From the NCBI RefSeq assembly GCF_001680005.1, contig NC_033556.1:682001-746000 (forward strand): a stretch of DNA of 64,000 nucleotides. Direction: 5' to 3'. Both the position numbers and the translations under genes were made by a program. This DNA is from Plasmodium coatneyi. Lineage: Eukaryota; Apicomplexa; Aconoidasida; Haemosporida; Plasmodiidae. Positions within the stretch are counted from its first letter, which is position 1, and each line of letters begins with the position of its first letter. The notes below the pieces were generated by a model. That model saw only the letters and a program-made list of their open reading frames with translations, did no database searches and was not told the origin of the DNA. Below, in pieces: positions 23,399 through 35,553 of this stretch.

Positions 23399-24214
23399 GG
23401 TTGGCTAAACGGAGTGGTGTGGACAAGAGGCACATTCCCAGGTTTCCGGTCAGTGCTGTTTCGTAATGTAGCTTCGTCTTTTTCATCGATCGTTTCTTCA
23501 TTGATCGTTTCTTCATTGACGGTTTCTTCATCGACCTTTTTTCTCCCCCCCCCTCCAGTGTGTTCCTATTTCGCCATTTGAGTGTAACGTGCCATGTCAC
23601 AGTTTAGCCCTTCCCCATGTGGAACATCCGTCTCTTTGCATCGTTTTCATTTCACTTGCGGGGAAGTCTCTCCTACCTCATCGCGTTGGTTATGCTGGTT
23701 TCGCTTCGTTTGTTTATTTGTTTATTTTTTATTATTTTTTTTTTTTTCACTTGATAATGTGTTGTTTGCTTAACAACTCCTGGGTCTTTCCCTCCGTAGG
23801 TTATATCCCCATTCATGCAAATGCGCTTCACTGTTTCATTTTTTTTTTTTTTTTTTTTTTTTTTCGCACAATGTTGACCGTGCAGTTGTAAGGAAGCTTT
23901 TTTTCCCTTCCCTTGGTGAGGTAAATTTTTTCTCTTCTTTTTTCAACCCCGCAAAAAGGAGGTACGCGCGTGTGAAGTTGGCCCTTCGGTGCACATACGA
24001 ATGGTCCTGGTGGGGAAAAACGCAAGGGTGTGAATTGTAGGGAACTTGCCGTGCTTGCAATGTATCTTCGTTTGTTTTTTTTGCTGACCCAAACGGTAAT
24101 CCCTTGCGTGTGTTTGTTCCTGGCAAGTCGATACATTACACGTGTGGCATGGGTTAAGAAGCAGAAACAAATCTGCCACGACGTCAGTCAATTTAACAAC
24201 GTAGAGCAGTAAAA
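23399..24214. promoter_or_regulatory. Divergent spacer between coiled-coil and AAA genes
   Basis: The spacer has poly(dT) runs at about 23736-23748 and 23838-23864 and a 15-bp tandem repeat (listed separately). The start of the rightward gene at 24215 has an AAAAATG context. Confidence 0.4.
23480..23538. repeat. 15-bp tandem repeat in the divergent spacer
   Basis: Four imperfect copies of gtttcttcattgatc lie about 80-140 bp upstream of the coiled-coil gene start. On the minus strand they read as repeated Met-Lys-Lys-Arg-Ser in a frame different from the gene, so they are probably 5'-UTR or promoter repeats. Confidence 0.75.
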
Positions 24215-27200
24215 ATGAGGAGGTCTCCAAACAGCAACCCGCCGATAGAGAATTTCTGCGTTTACTGCAGCAGCAATCAGACCTTCTCGTACCTTCGAAA
24301 ATGGGACGAGGAGGAGGGAAGTTCGACGAAGGCTTCACCAAATGAGTACCAAAGGATTGTTTTGAAAAAAGCAGTCAAATACAAATGGGTAAAAAATTTG
24401 TCCTGCGCTGAGTGTTACCTGAATGTGGTGGAATACCTACGGAAGGGTGAACGCTCAGAGCAGCTAGGAGGAACATATAGGCGGAGAGATGAAGACGCAG
24501 GAGGTGCTTCTCCTTTGATAGGTAGCACCAACGGGGGAGAGTTCCCCACTGTAAACAGACGTTTTCGCAAAAATGAAATGCTCATGAGGGGGGCAAACTC
24601 CTTGGAGAGAAGGAACAGACGGAGATTTAAGCTGACATCATTTGTAGACAGGCATCACAGTCACGCCAAGGGGGACAAAACAGTTAAATCCGTTGAATCG
24701 GTTAAAGGGGCTAAAGTGGGTAAAGAGGAGGACTACCTGTTCAATGCCGCCGCCAGGGCGAAGTACTACCGAAGAGTGTCCAAAGTGTGGCTACGGAGGT
24801 TCCTGCGAAAGAGCGGCCCAGTATATAAACGTCTGGCAAAACAGCTAATAAATTTTCTCGTCATAAAAAACTTTCAAATCTTTGATGTAGAGTTGTGGAA
24901 CAACTTTTTCAAAAAAAAAGTGACAAATCATATGAACACGAATTTGTACTTTCTCCTTGGCAAAGAAGGGAGCGAGAAGGAAAGATTCCTTGAAGATCTG
25001 TTTCTTTCCTTTCCTTTTATTTATCCCAGTGAGAGGGTTTATGTTGTTGACCTGGGCCAGTATGGGCGATGTCCAATCGTGAGTGACTGCAGGTATGCGG
25101 TCCATTCGGTGGGGACACCTAATTGGGGGGACTTACCTGTGAGGGGCAGTAGTATACCTAGCAGTGGGAGCAGTAGTACGCCTAGCATCGCTCATGGTGA
25201 TACACAAAAACGCATTCCACACGTGAATAACATAATTTACCCCAATTTGAGCGAAATTATAGAGAAGGAGGAAGCAGTGAGAGGACTGACGCAGAGGAGA
25301 GGATCCCTTCAAGACATAGACCCCTGCAATGAAAACCTCGAATATATTTTGCTAGCCGTCACAAGGATAGCTCTTGTGAAACAGTTCGTTTGGGAGAAGC
25401 AGTTCCTCAGGGGGGTATCAATGTTGGTAGAGTCAAATCGACTGGGGACGCGGCATGCACGTAGAGGAGAGGCTACTAGGAAGTGCCCCCGAGTGGATAA
25501 ACGAACCAGGGGACTGAACCTCTTCAACGGGGGCCACTCCTTCCTGTTAATAAAAAACTTGGACAAACTGAACGACCTGCAGATGCCCCCCCTGAGGAAA
25601 AGCTGCATCGTTCAGGTGCTTCTCAAATATGTGTACCTGTGGAAGGAGCTGAATTTAAATGTTCACGCGTTTGTTTTAGCGTCAGAAAGAGGGGGACACA
25701 AAACAGAGGCAGGAAACGCAGCAGAGGGGGGAATAGCAAATCCCCATTGTGTGAACCCCTTCAGCGAGTTTCTATCCAACTGTGCCACGTTTGAATTCCC
25801 CACGTTTGAGTTGCCCCCCTTCCTGCGCGAGGCGCAGAGACGCCAATACCTGGCCCACCTCTTTAAAGAGAAAGGGGTAAAGTGTTCCAAGGAGGACCTC
25901 CAACAAGTAGCGGAAATAACCACCAGCTTTAGCAAAGCGGACTTGGGAAAGCTGTGCAGAGATGAGTGTCGAGAGAGGTTTATTCATGCGGTGAGGCGAG
26001 GAGAAATGGTACGCAGCACGTCCGTGGGGGGGGGCAAACTGCTCATGGGCCAACTACCCAATGTGGGTGAACTACCCAATCTGTTGGAACAGTCTAAAGG
26101 GTTGTGTACCCAGGGGGGGACACCCCCTGAGAGCAACTTCTTCCACAAAACGTTGAATTTACAGACGGAGTCACATGCAGTCATCCGGACGCACGAGATT
26201 GAGTTGTACAAAGGGGAGAAGCGTGATCATCGGGAGAAAGTCTCCCACCCGAACGGTGACATCGATAGTGGTGTGACGCACGGATTGGACAGCGTCATAG
26301 CAGAGGAGGAGTTAGTAGGCAAACTGCGGGAAGAGGTGGTGCGCTTCTTCACTTCCACCTGTGAGAAGGATCACCCATGTAAGAAGGATCGTTCGGAACC
26401 CCCCACAGGCATATTACTCTACGGGAAGAGCGGGTCGGGAAAAACATTCCTTGCTCAGAAAATTATTGACGAATGCAACTGCACCTCCCTTGTGATAAAC
26501 TGCTCCCACGTATTCAATAAAGTAATGGGAGAATCCGAAAAGTTTCTAAACGATGTTTTTGTGTATGCAGGAGGTAGGGTAGGATCATGTGTAATTCTGT
26601 TTGATGGGATCGAAAATATATGTTATAACACCAAGGGGTGTTCATCCCATGGGATGAGTAAATTTATGGAAAGGTTAAAGTTGTGTTTCTACCAACACTT
26701 GGATAGAATTCACTTCCAGAACAAGTGGGGATTGGACAGAAGGAGTGCCGGAAAAGTTCTAATCATAGCAACAACAACAGAGCTTACTAATGTGGATGAT
26801 AATTTGCTAGTCGATCATCGTCTAAGACATGTGTTCTGCACGAAAGAGTTCCACCTTTGGAGAGACAGTGATGTGCTCAGACTGGTCCGCAGCTGCCTTC
26901 ACCGATGTAACGTGCATGAGGACAGCTTCGTCCTTTCGGTGGAGTTTGAAAAATTTTTTAAAGAATACATTTTGAGTCGTAAGGGGAGACTCACTCCGCT
27001 GTGCGTTTCGAACATGTGCAGAGACGCAGTGGCTCGGCACGTGCGGAGGGTCCTCGCCTGTGCAGGTTAGTTGCAGGGGGGTGAGCCAACCGGTTGGGGT
27101 TCTCCGTATCGAAAAAATGAAAATAAAAAAAAAAAAAAATTTTTTTTAAATAAATAATTCGCTTAAGGTTAACTGAACATGCATCGTGTTGTGTGCCCCC

Positions 27201-27280
27201 TCCTCGTAGGACGAGAACCGACCGATGGGATCAGCGTGGAGGACTTTCTCTGGGCCGCCAAAAATGCCAACAACAGCTGA
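24215..27280 (+). CDS. AAA-family ATPase with two AAA modules, both degenerate, 2 exons
   Basis: Exons 24215-27065 and 27210-27280 (973 aa); the second exon adds 23 residues (REPTDGISVEDFLWAAKNAN), the typical end helix of an AAA lid. The C-terminal module has a perfect Walker A (GKSGSGKT, residues 737-744), a Walker B ILFDGIEN in which the catalytic Glu after Asp797 is Gly, a sensor-1-like ATTTE and an arginine-finger-like VDHRLRH. An earlier module around residues 240-600 keeps AAA-like order (LLGKEGSEKERFLEDLF, FLLIKNLDKL, FSKADLGKLCRDECRERF) but lacks a GKT P-loop. The N-terminus has FCVYCSSNQTF and CAECYLN cysteine pairs, perhaps a metal site. The layout recalls PEX1/PEX6- or CDC48-like type II AAA proteins. 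The function is not assigned. Confidence 0.85.
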
Positions 27281-27932
27281 AGACCGGATCAACGTAAAGA
27301 GGGATGCACGTTCGGCAAATCGTTTCGCTTTAGAAGTAGGTGGATCTGCACAGCTGTTTTTTTTTTTTTTTTTTTCACGCCCAGATGGTTGTTATCCGTT
27401 GTGTTAAACCGGGGAAAAGTGAGAAAAACTTTGAATGTCCCTTTTTTTTTTTTTTTTTTTTTTTTTTCTCCTGAGGTGAGCGTTCATCAAGGTGTTTCTC
27501 ACAATGAGGGGCGCGGCAAAGGGGAAGTGACGTGGAGAGAAGCGAATTAAGTTCCCCCATCCCGTTTGTCACCCTCCACGATGCCCTTTTCTTCCCCCTT
27601 AAAAATTAACTCTTTAACGCGGTGCGAGTAACATACCGATTGGTGAGGTTTCCCCCTTTTCCATTTGGCATTTTTTTTTAGTTTACCTGGTTGGCTCAGT
27701 ACTGTAGTTCATACCCGTTTGGCTCCCCCTGAAAATACTACGTTTGGGGTTTCTTTATCTGTGTGCGTAAAATGGTGCACCAGCAGGTGGGGGGGAGAAG
27801 GGCGAATTTGTTTTTTCCATGTAGACCTCTGAATTAAGAAGTAGCCTTCTCTATATTTGTGCATACCCCCTTTCAGTAGGAAGGAACGGCGAATCGGCCC
27901 GCATGCCCCCCGAGTCAGACTTGTGTCTTTGT
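27281..27932. other. Intergenic spacer
   Basis: No gene is visible. It contains poly(dT) at about 27358-27375 and 27441-27467. It is the 3' end of the AAA gene and the promoter of the FRA10AC1-like gene, both on the plus strand. Confidence 0.4.
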
Positions 27933-27944
27933 ATGCATTCCACC

Positions 27945-29143
27945 ATGGCGTCGGATTCGAAGAGTTATGTTAACCTGGGCGGCTACCAAATTCCGAAGTG
28001 AGTAGGAAACATTGCAGCGCAGGAAAGACGTCACGCGTTTATACATTGGGAAAATGGAAGGAGGGTCCTTGCTACAGTCCGATGCTGCACATGTGGAAGC
28101 ATTTAAGTATCGGTATGTTTTCCTATCCATACACTGCACAACTTCCAACTGACCCCCCTTCGCAGGACAGTGTTCGATGGGCTGAGCCCTATGGAGAGGC
28201 ACAAACTGATGATGTCCTTGCACTCTCTACAGAAGACCAAAATGGAAAGTGACCAGGGGAAGTACCTGGACGACTATGACGTATTGAAGAAAAAGTACCA
28301 GTTTATTCACGACGCGGTGAGCACAAATGAGTCATCCAGGGGGATAGCCAGACGAACGAACTGACGAGTTAGTGGGAAGCAGTTTGGCGACCTCACATGA
28401 TACGCTTATCTGCACATGACCATTCTTACCCGCCAATCCATCCCCCTTTCTTAGGACAACGAAAATAACTCCCTTCTGCAAAAGTACTACAAGAGCATAT
28501 GCAACAAATACGTCGTCTGCTATTTGAGTGAATACAAAGAGAAAAAGGTACTTTCCATGTGTTGTCCTTTTGCGTATCCGTTATGTTGTTCCTACACACG
28601 TTTTAATAAGCATGTTTTTTTTTTTTTTTTCTCTGTTTGGTTCGTTCACCTCTCCTTTGCACCATCCCACGGGGACGCAGATTGGCCTGAGGTGGAGGAC
28701 GGAAGATGAAATTGTGAGCGGGAAGGGACACATGATTTGTTCCGCCAACGATTGCAACAACACGGATTTGAAGACGTACGAATTTCTCTTTCGCTATGAC
28801 GAGGGGGGCATCCAGAAGGAGGTAACGGAAGGGTGGTGGGCTCTGTGTTGCTCGCCCACTCCAAATATCAAACGGAAAAACGTGTTCCCTCCTGTGAAAG
28901 TCGCAATGCCACACAACTGTACTGTGCCTTTCCTCCTACACCCAATTGCAGACGAAGGTGAAGCTGCGGGCCTGCATGGATTGCGCGTATAAGATTAATT
29001 ACGGAGAAATTAAAAAGTACCTCAAAAAGAAGTCCAAGCGGAAGGGGAAGGGCGGCGAAAGTGGGAGAAGTAGCAGCGAAAGCGAAAATAGCAGCAGTGA
29101 AAGTGAACGTAGTTGTAGCCGCAAACGTGGAAGTAGACGATAA
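27945..29143 (+). CDS. FRA10AC1: FRA10AC1 homologue, 5 exons
   Basis: Exons: 27945-27997, 28166-28316, 28455-28547, 28681-28821 and 28952-29143; phases match and give 209 aa (213 if the in-frame ATG at 27933 is used). The domain matches the eukaryotic FRA10AC1 family: LSPMERHKLMMS near the N-terminus, KYYKSICNKYVVCYLSEYK-like helix, then IGLRWRTEDEIVSGKG with two cysteine pairs (CSANDC and CMDC) that probably bind one zinc, and YKINYGEIKKYLKK. The tail is Lys- then Ser/Glu/Arg-rich. In other eukaryotes the protein is nuclear and associated with the spliceosome, so a splicing role is likely but inferred. The ORFs that cross its introns are artefacts; the coding sequence appears only after splicing. 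Confidence 0.88.
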
Positions 29144-29995
29144 CGGAGCCACATCGACGATCGCGAAAAATAGAAGCCATGTACTATGCAACAGTACCAA
29201 CTGAAGTGAGTGCCGATTTTTTTTTTTTTTTTTTTTTTTTTCCCAACTTTTCGTCTGCCCGTTTGGTTGCCCCTCCAAAGAAGGAAAAAAGTCCCGTCCG
29301 ATTTATACCACATTGGAGGGAAGACAAGCTTTCCCCTGACTTCCTATCTTTACTGTTTTGCAAAAAAGGCAGTATACCATATATAACTCAACCTGTGGAA
29401 ATTTTCCCGTGTGAACTACCATGTTGTGCGTTATCTCGTCCAGACCACGCAAAAATACCCCTCCGCTGCACAACACACGCAAAGAATTATTTCCAATTTT
29501 TTTGAGCAAGGATTGTTTCACTTCCCTATTCGCGCAGACGCAGAGCTGCCTTTTTGTTGTTCTACCGTGTTTGTTTTCGCATGTCCATTTGTAGCAATTT
29601 TTTTTTTTCCCCCTTTTTTTTTGTTTTCCCACCTGTGTTGGTACTTATTTGTGAAATAAACGAGTAGTAATTTTGGCCCCCTTAAATGGTGATACCTTCA
29701 TCAAAAATGTTAAAGCGTCACTTCACGGCATGGTCTTGTTTGTGGGAGATAAATATAAAAAAGAATAAAAGTAAGTAATTTTTTTTTTACGTTATAGGGA
29801 AGAAAAAGGGCTCACCCTCCCTTACCTACACCTTTGCTTAACCCACACGTGTGCATCCCTCCTCGCATATGCACACAGATCGAGCTACAGAGAATGTGCC
29901 TTTTTGAGGAGCCGAGAGGGGACCGCTTACCGCTAACACACACGTAGATTTCCACGTGTGTACATTACGGAGGTAGAGTTCCCCCGGGTGCCCCA
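29144..29995. other. Intergenic spacer
   Basis: No gene is visible. Poly(dT) lies at 29217-29240 and 29600-29630. The last 100 bp upstream of 29996 hold cacacgt/acgtgtg-type motifs near 29935-29965 (palindromic cacgtg at 29955-29960), in the promoter position of the next gene. Confidence 0.35.
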
Positions 29996-31351
29996 ATGAA
30001 GCCGCTTATCTGCGCACACAAGGGGCGCGTCTACAATGAAATTACCAAGCAGACGAAGCTTGCCAAAAATAAAGACACCCTGCAGAAGACCAAATACCTG
30101 GACATCTCCTCCATCTCGGTCATTATCGACTGGTTAAACAGTCTCCAATTAAGTAAAAAATATATAAATGAACAAAACATTTACGAAGAGCTACAAAATG
30201 GGCACTTAATTTTAAAGCTAATTCAGCTTTACAACCCCCAGGTGGAAATTAAAGGAATATTTCCAAAAGCGATGAAAAAAAAATGTGCAATCCAAAATTT
30301 GGAAAAAGCTTTGTCAATCATTTATGGAAATAACCCATATTACTACTCCATGGTTTCTTCGCTAGATATATATGAACAGAAAAAAAAAAAAATTCATATA
30401 TTGTTAATACAGCTTTTTAGCAAATTCGAGTTTGCCATTTTGACCAGAATAGCAACTCCCTTGTTAAACTGGTACAACCAAACACTTCGGAAATTTCAGG
30501 TGCCCCTCCATAGTGAGACACTGAGCAACCCCTTTGACGTCACCCCGAGGGTACATTACAAGGAGAAAGCACATCTCAGAGGGGATGATTCCCCAAATGA
30601 GGAGGAACACAAATCGGGGGAGACCAAATGGAAGGACTGTATATTGAAGAGCTTCGCAAGTTATGTCCTATTTAAAGATAAAACGGAAGAAGCAGACAAC
30701 TACACCCCTCACATTGTTAAAGACTTTTCCGACTGCATAAAAATCTTTCTCATATTTTACAGATATGGTTACATAACCCAAGAACAATTCAGACATGCAA
30801 ACATATTGGACATACGAAATAAATACTTCTTTCTGCGGAATTTGCTCAAAAAGTTGAACATTCCAATTGTTTTACAAAATCAATATTTTAATAATCCCTG
30901 CGAAGTTGCAATTCTTTTGCAGCTAAAATTTATCCAGTTCTTCATTCGTAATGAGGGGTATGAAAAAGCTATTGATTTGGATGGGGAACACTTTTTTTTT
31001 TCTGACCTGTTCAGGCAAAAAGTAATGCAAACTAGCGAAAAAAAAAAAAAAAAAAAAAAAATCAAATTGTACATGGGGGTTACCTCAGTGACTCGTCAAA
31101 CGGTGGTTGCACCCTCGTGGGGGGCGATAACGGAATCTCGAAGAAGAACACAGGTAGGAAATTCTCACGTGTTTCGAACTTGCCTATATTACATACGCAG
31201 AAACGAGAATCGACATAGTTACACATCGAAACGGCCGTTTCGTCGGGTGACCAAATTTGAGCCAGCCGAATTACAGCTAGCCAAAGTGAACGCCTACCAT
31301 GTGCAAGGAAAAAAAAAAAATTCTCAGCAACGCGACACTTGGTACACATAG
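29996..31351 (+). CDS. Probable calponin-homology (CH) domain protein, C-terminus doubtful
   Basis: An open frame of 451 aa. Residues ~37-160 resemble a CH domain: SVIIDWLNSLQLSKK, then LQNGHLILKLIQLYNP (the CH signature of DGxxLxxLI type), then IQNLEKALSIIYG. A second, weaker unit spans ~215-320 (CILKSFASYVLF, YFFLRNLLKKLNIPIVLQ, CEVAILLQLKFIQFFIR). Tandem CH units would imply actin or microtubule binding. After about residue 345 the frame passes through a poly(dA) tract read as poly-Lys and becomes featureless, so the real gene probably stops or splices near 31017-31040 (a gtaatg donor exists at 31020). Confident N-terminal domain; uncertain 3' structure. Confidence 0.68.
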   Translation: MKPLICAHKGRVYNEITKQTKLAKNKDTLQKTKYLDISSISVIIDWLNSLQLSKKYINEQNIYEELQNGHLILKLIQLYNPQVEIKGIFPKAMKKKCAIQNLEKALSIIYGNNPYYYSMVSSLDIYEQKKKKIHILLIQLFSKFEFAILTRIATPLLNWYNQTLRKFQVPLHSETLSNPFDVTPRVHYKEKAHLRGDDSPNEEEHKSGETKWKDCILKSFASYVLFKDKTEEADNYTPHIVKDFSDCIKIFLIFYRYGYITQEQFRHANILDIRNKYFFLRNLLKKLNIPIVLQNQYFNNPCEVAILLQLKFIQFFIRNEGYEKAIDLDGEHFFFSDLFRQKVMQTSEKKKKKKKIKLYMGVTSVTRQTVVAPSWGAITESRRRTQVGNSHVFRTCLYYIRRNENRHSYTSKRPFRRVTKFEPAELQLAKVNAYHVQGKKKNSQQRDTWYT

Positions 31352-34300
31352 AATGGACAACATCATTCCCATGTGCGGGCATTCCGAAAAAGACATATTC
31401 AGGAGGAGACACATAAGGGTCATATGAAAAATATTTTACCCGCATAGTGAAGAGAACGCGCTGCGCAGAAAAGCCACCCCAATTCAAAGGAAAGAAGACA
31501 CATAATAAAAAATAACAAATTGGGTTGACCCCCGAAAAATAAAAACAAGGAGCGATAACTCTACTGAACATACCGCATAGGCGGCAAGACAAACCTTGGG
31601 GAAATGCAAAATACGCTTTGACGAACAGTCTATACAGATTGGAATCCCCCCAAAAAATTAACACTAAATGGCATTGCAAAAAGAGGAAGCATGGAAACGG
31701 AGCGTCCTTTTTGGGTAATGCGAAATTACCCCAAAATGGGACCTCTGCTTCGCGAAATGTTTTAGTCGTAGTCATAAACCCTGCTCACAGGAACAAAATG
31801 AAAAAGGCAAACCACAAATGCTACTGAGGAGTGTACGTACGTGTACGTACACTTGTGCACAATCCAGATAAAGCTTAAAAGCGGCCAACAATATTGGGGA
31901 AAAAAAAAAAGAGAATGCGCATTACAGTTCGCTAAAATGTTAGATTACCCTTTGATCCTTTTAGTGAGCTCACTGCAGGTGATGTGGAGCTTTCCGTTAG
32001 AACGGCTCATAAAAGTTATTTTTAAAGTGCTCAATTTTTTTTTCTTTATCAACTCACAGAAGGGGGAGGGGTGAAAAAAAAATAAAAAACAAATTACTCT
32101 CTGAATAACGTTTTTTCACACACTAACCCGCTGAATGCATGTTAGCAAAAAATATATCATCACAACGGAGAACTCTCGCACATGTATACTCATATGTGCT
32201 GTGTAGGACCGTCAGGTAGAATAGCTTGGCAATTTTTATGCGCATCAAAATGCCTTCATAATAGTGCATTCCGCAGGGCGGAAGAGCTGTCAGAAGAAAG
32301 GCACGTTTGCAAGAGCAGTTTCGCTCTCGCGGACTGGACTCCTTGTGCGTAACATGTGGCGCGCATATCGAGCATATGCACATCTGCAAGTGTCCATATA
32401 TACGTGATGCATTTACTCGCAAAATTGGTTAAGAGCGAAACGGCGCACATAAGTACACTAACATTTTCGCAATGGTATGATGTGCACTTTTTACCTTGCA
32501 CTTCGTGGGGGAGAAAAAACAAATTTCAAGATTTTTTCTATGGGATAAAACGGCATAGTCAGTATTTCGCCTCCATAAATTTAAAATATTCGCACGAAAG
32601 TGTAACAATCCTTGGGAATTTTTTAAAAAAATATATGGCAAAATTTTTTCGCCTCCACTGAAATACTCATATAATGTGCCAATTGGAAAAAAAAAAAATA
32701 CAATAAAACAAAAAAGTAAAATTAATTAACATTTACATCTTGCTCTTTCGTGTACTGTGATCATCGTAGTACACCTTCTGCACATTTTTTGTAACACGAA
32801 ATTGCTTTGCGTAATCTGGTTGCTCTATTTTTTTTTTTTTTTTTTGATCTTTTTTTTGTGTCAACGTATACCATGAGAAAACAGCAACATGTGTATGTAT
32901 GTGCTTACACGTGGCTGCACGCGGATGGGTAACTGAGGTGTGCATACTCAGCGATGGCAAGTGTATATTTATATATAAATGGACGCATATGTGTAATTAT
33001 ACATATGTGCAAATGCAAAGCATGAGCGGAAACGCGCCTCCCTCGAAGAGGAGCACACATTCATACGCATCATTACACATGTGCGCGTTCAGCCATTCGT
33101 GTGTACTTCAGATCACCATGCTCTGTTGCACATTGACACACACGCAGGGTACGCATATGCGTATGCGTCTGTAAACACCCCGCGTTGCAAGGACGATTCG
33201 GCAATATACGCATGAGGATACGCGAACATGAATACAAAATTGCACACGTGGACACGCAAACACGTTCAAATTTGATCAGCAAGGTGTTCAAAAAAAAAAA
33301 AAAAAATACAATTCATTCAACACAATACAATGCAATAAAGTGGTGGCAATTTTGTGACAAAATAGCAACTGCGACCAGGTCACGAAATGCCAGTCCATCA
33401 CACCAAAGCACAAGAGAGAGACAAATTCCAACCATCTTTAAATTTAACCAAATACAAATCCTTAACTTTCTCTTAAACAGCTTTTATTTTTTTATGATTG
33501 CTTTCTTTTTTACATCGCATTGCACAATTACGCTCACACTGAACGAATGTCCTTTTTTTAAGTTTCAATACATGCTCACAGGGAAGCAGCTCGTAACTTT
33601 GATCTTAACCGGAGAAAGAGATAAGCAATCAAAATTGCAGCAAAAAAAATCAGAAATAATCAGAAAAAAAATGAACCAAAAACGAGTGGTAAAATAAATA
33701 AAAAATTTTATTGCCATTCTGATCAATTTTGTATGAACAAACTAGCGCTTTTTTTTTTTTTTTTAACGCAATGTGTTAAGGTTTTTTTTTTTTTTTTGGT
33801 TGACCAGTTTTTTTCGTGCATATGCATGTTTGCTTATTTTTGACCCATTCGCACATTTATCACACTTATCGCATTTTTCACACTTGTCACGCTTGTCACA
33901 CCCTTCACACTTGTAGCATTTTCTCGTGTATACATTTTTGTTCAACTTACATATCTTGACAGTTTGGCCACCCTTTCGCGCCACTTGTGTTTGTCACACC
34001 CTTCGCGCTTCTGCGTCTCCCTCAGTTACACTTGCCCTTTCCCCACTTTAAAAAAATGCTGCTTTGCTTTTTTTGTTTGTGAACCATTGTGAACACCTTC
34101 TTAAGGTTGCGCTCCTCGAGCTGTGCACTGCGTGTTCAGCTTTTCAATCGACAAATAATTTACCCCGAGCTCGGCGCACATCGAGGACATGCGCGTGAGT
34201 GTGTCTCTGTGCATACATATCCCGACCTGTTGTTTGTACAACTTGTGTGCGTCTCATGTCCAAACCACCTGCGTACCCCGTTCGCCATTTTTTACTGTCC

Positions 34301-35522
34301 ATTATATATTTCCCACCCCCGCAATGCACTGCAATCATATTTCCCGCGCTCCCCATGTCTTGGCAGTCCACTTTCAAGTACACACACATTATGCATAATT
34401 AAGTGAATTAAAGGATCATTACAGACGTAGGCCGCCCTGTCTTCCAGTTCATTTTTATTTAATTGCATAAATCTTTAAGCCGCTTGGGGAAAATATGCGC
34501 CTGTGCGTACGTACACATATGTATACGCATATATACATACATATACATACATGCGCACCTGTATTACGCTCCAAGGACATGCATTTATTATTGTACACAT
34601 GTGCATATGAGCCTTTGAGTGCACGCTGATAGGTAGGCATCTTCACGCGTATGCCTGCAATTTTGGCGGAGTTTGATAACCCTTACGGTGAAAAAATAAA
34701 AATGAGAAGAAGTGATAAGGCATGACCGTTCATCTCACGAGTGAGACCTTTTCTGCATTCTACGCCGAGCACACCACCCACACAGGGTTCACATATATAT
34801 ATATATATATTTATTTATCCTTACCAACGAGCTAACAATGGCTTGTTAGTGACCCGCTTTTCATCACTACGAATTCTTCACCACGCAGAACATCACGTGC
34901 GTGTGAAGACATGAATTTTTTCCTAGTTCAATATTGTTTCCATATACAGACAATTTGTAGCCAGGCGAAACGATCGCACTTTAGATTTTTAGACACATGG
35001 CTCTTTGGGTATCCGTTCGTCGCACCCTTTAGTAAGAGTGCGCCTACATCATTTATTTTGTTTTTCTTCACCGCGTTTGCTACATTTTGTTGCGCCACAC
35101 TGGCATTTTTTTTTTTTTCCCATTACAATACATGAACAACTTTGGTTGTTACCACGCAATATCGCAGCGCATTCGCGAATTTTCACACTGGACGCGGTTT
35201 CTTTGCCCTTAATAGGTGAGAAGCGCGTGTAAAGACACAATGTACAACTAGGGCGTTACGTTGGTGTAACCCTTGCATAGTATTACTTGTTATTGTGTTA
35301 ATTTTTTTTTTTTTTTTTAATGATTTTTAGTTGCTTTTTAGTTCCTTCACACATTTCTCATGTGTTTTTCGCAAAACTTTACCGTTTGACACGCTTGGCG
35401 TTTGTCCATCTGTGGTTTTTCGTAGCTCTCTCTTCCCCTCCCTCCGTTTTTGTGCGTCTTCTGCACTACACCTGTCATTGGCCTTGCAGAAACACTCTTT
35501 ATGTATGACCATTTCGTTGTTT

Positions 35523-35553
<31 letters not shown>

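Noticed and set aside
31080..31775. 231-codon minus-strand ORF antisense to the end of the CH-like gene
   Set aside because: Phe/Cys-rich composition with a poly-Phe run, no domain, and no splice or start context. It is probably a by-chance open frame in weakly AT-rich DNA.
33763..33984. Cys-Asp-Lys-rich 73-codon ORF on the minus strand
   Set aside because: It is simply the translation of a 9-bp repeat. No start context, signal peptide or partner exon.
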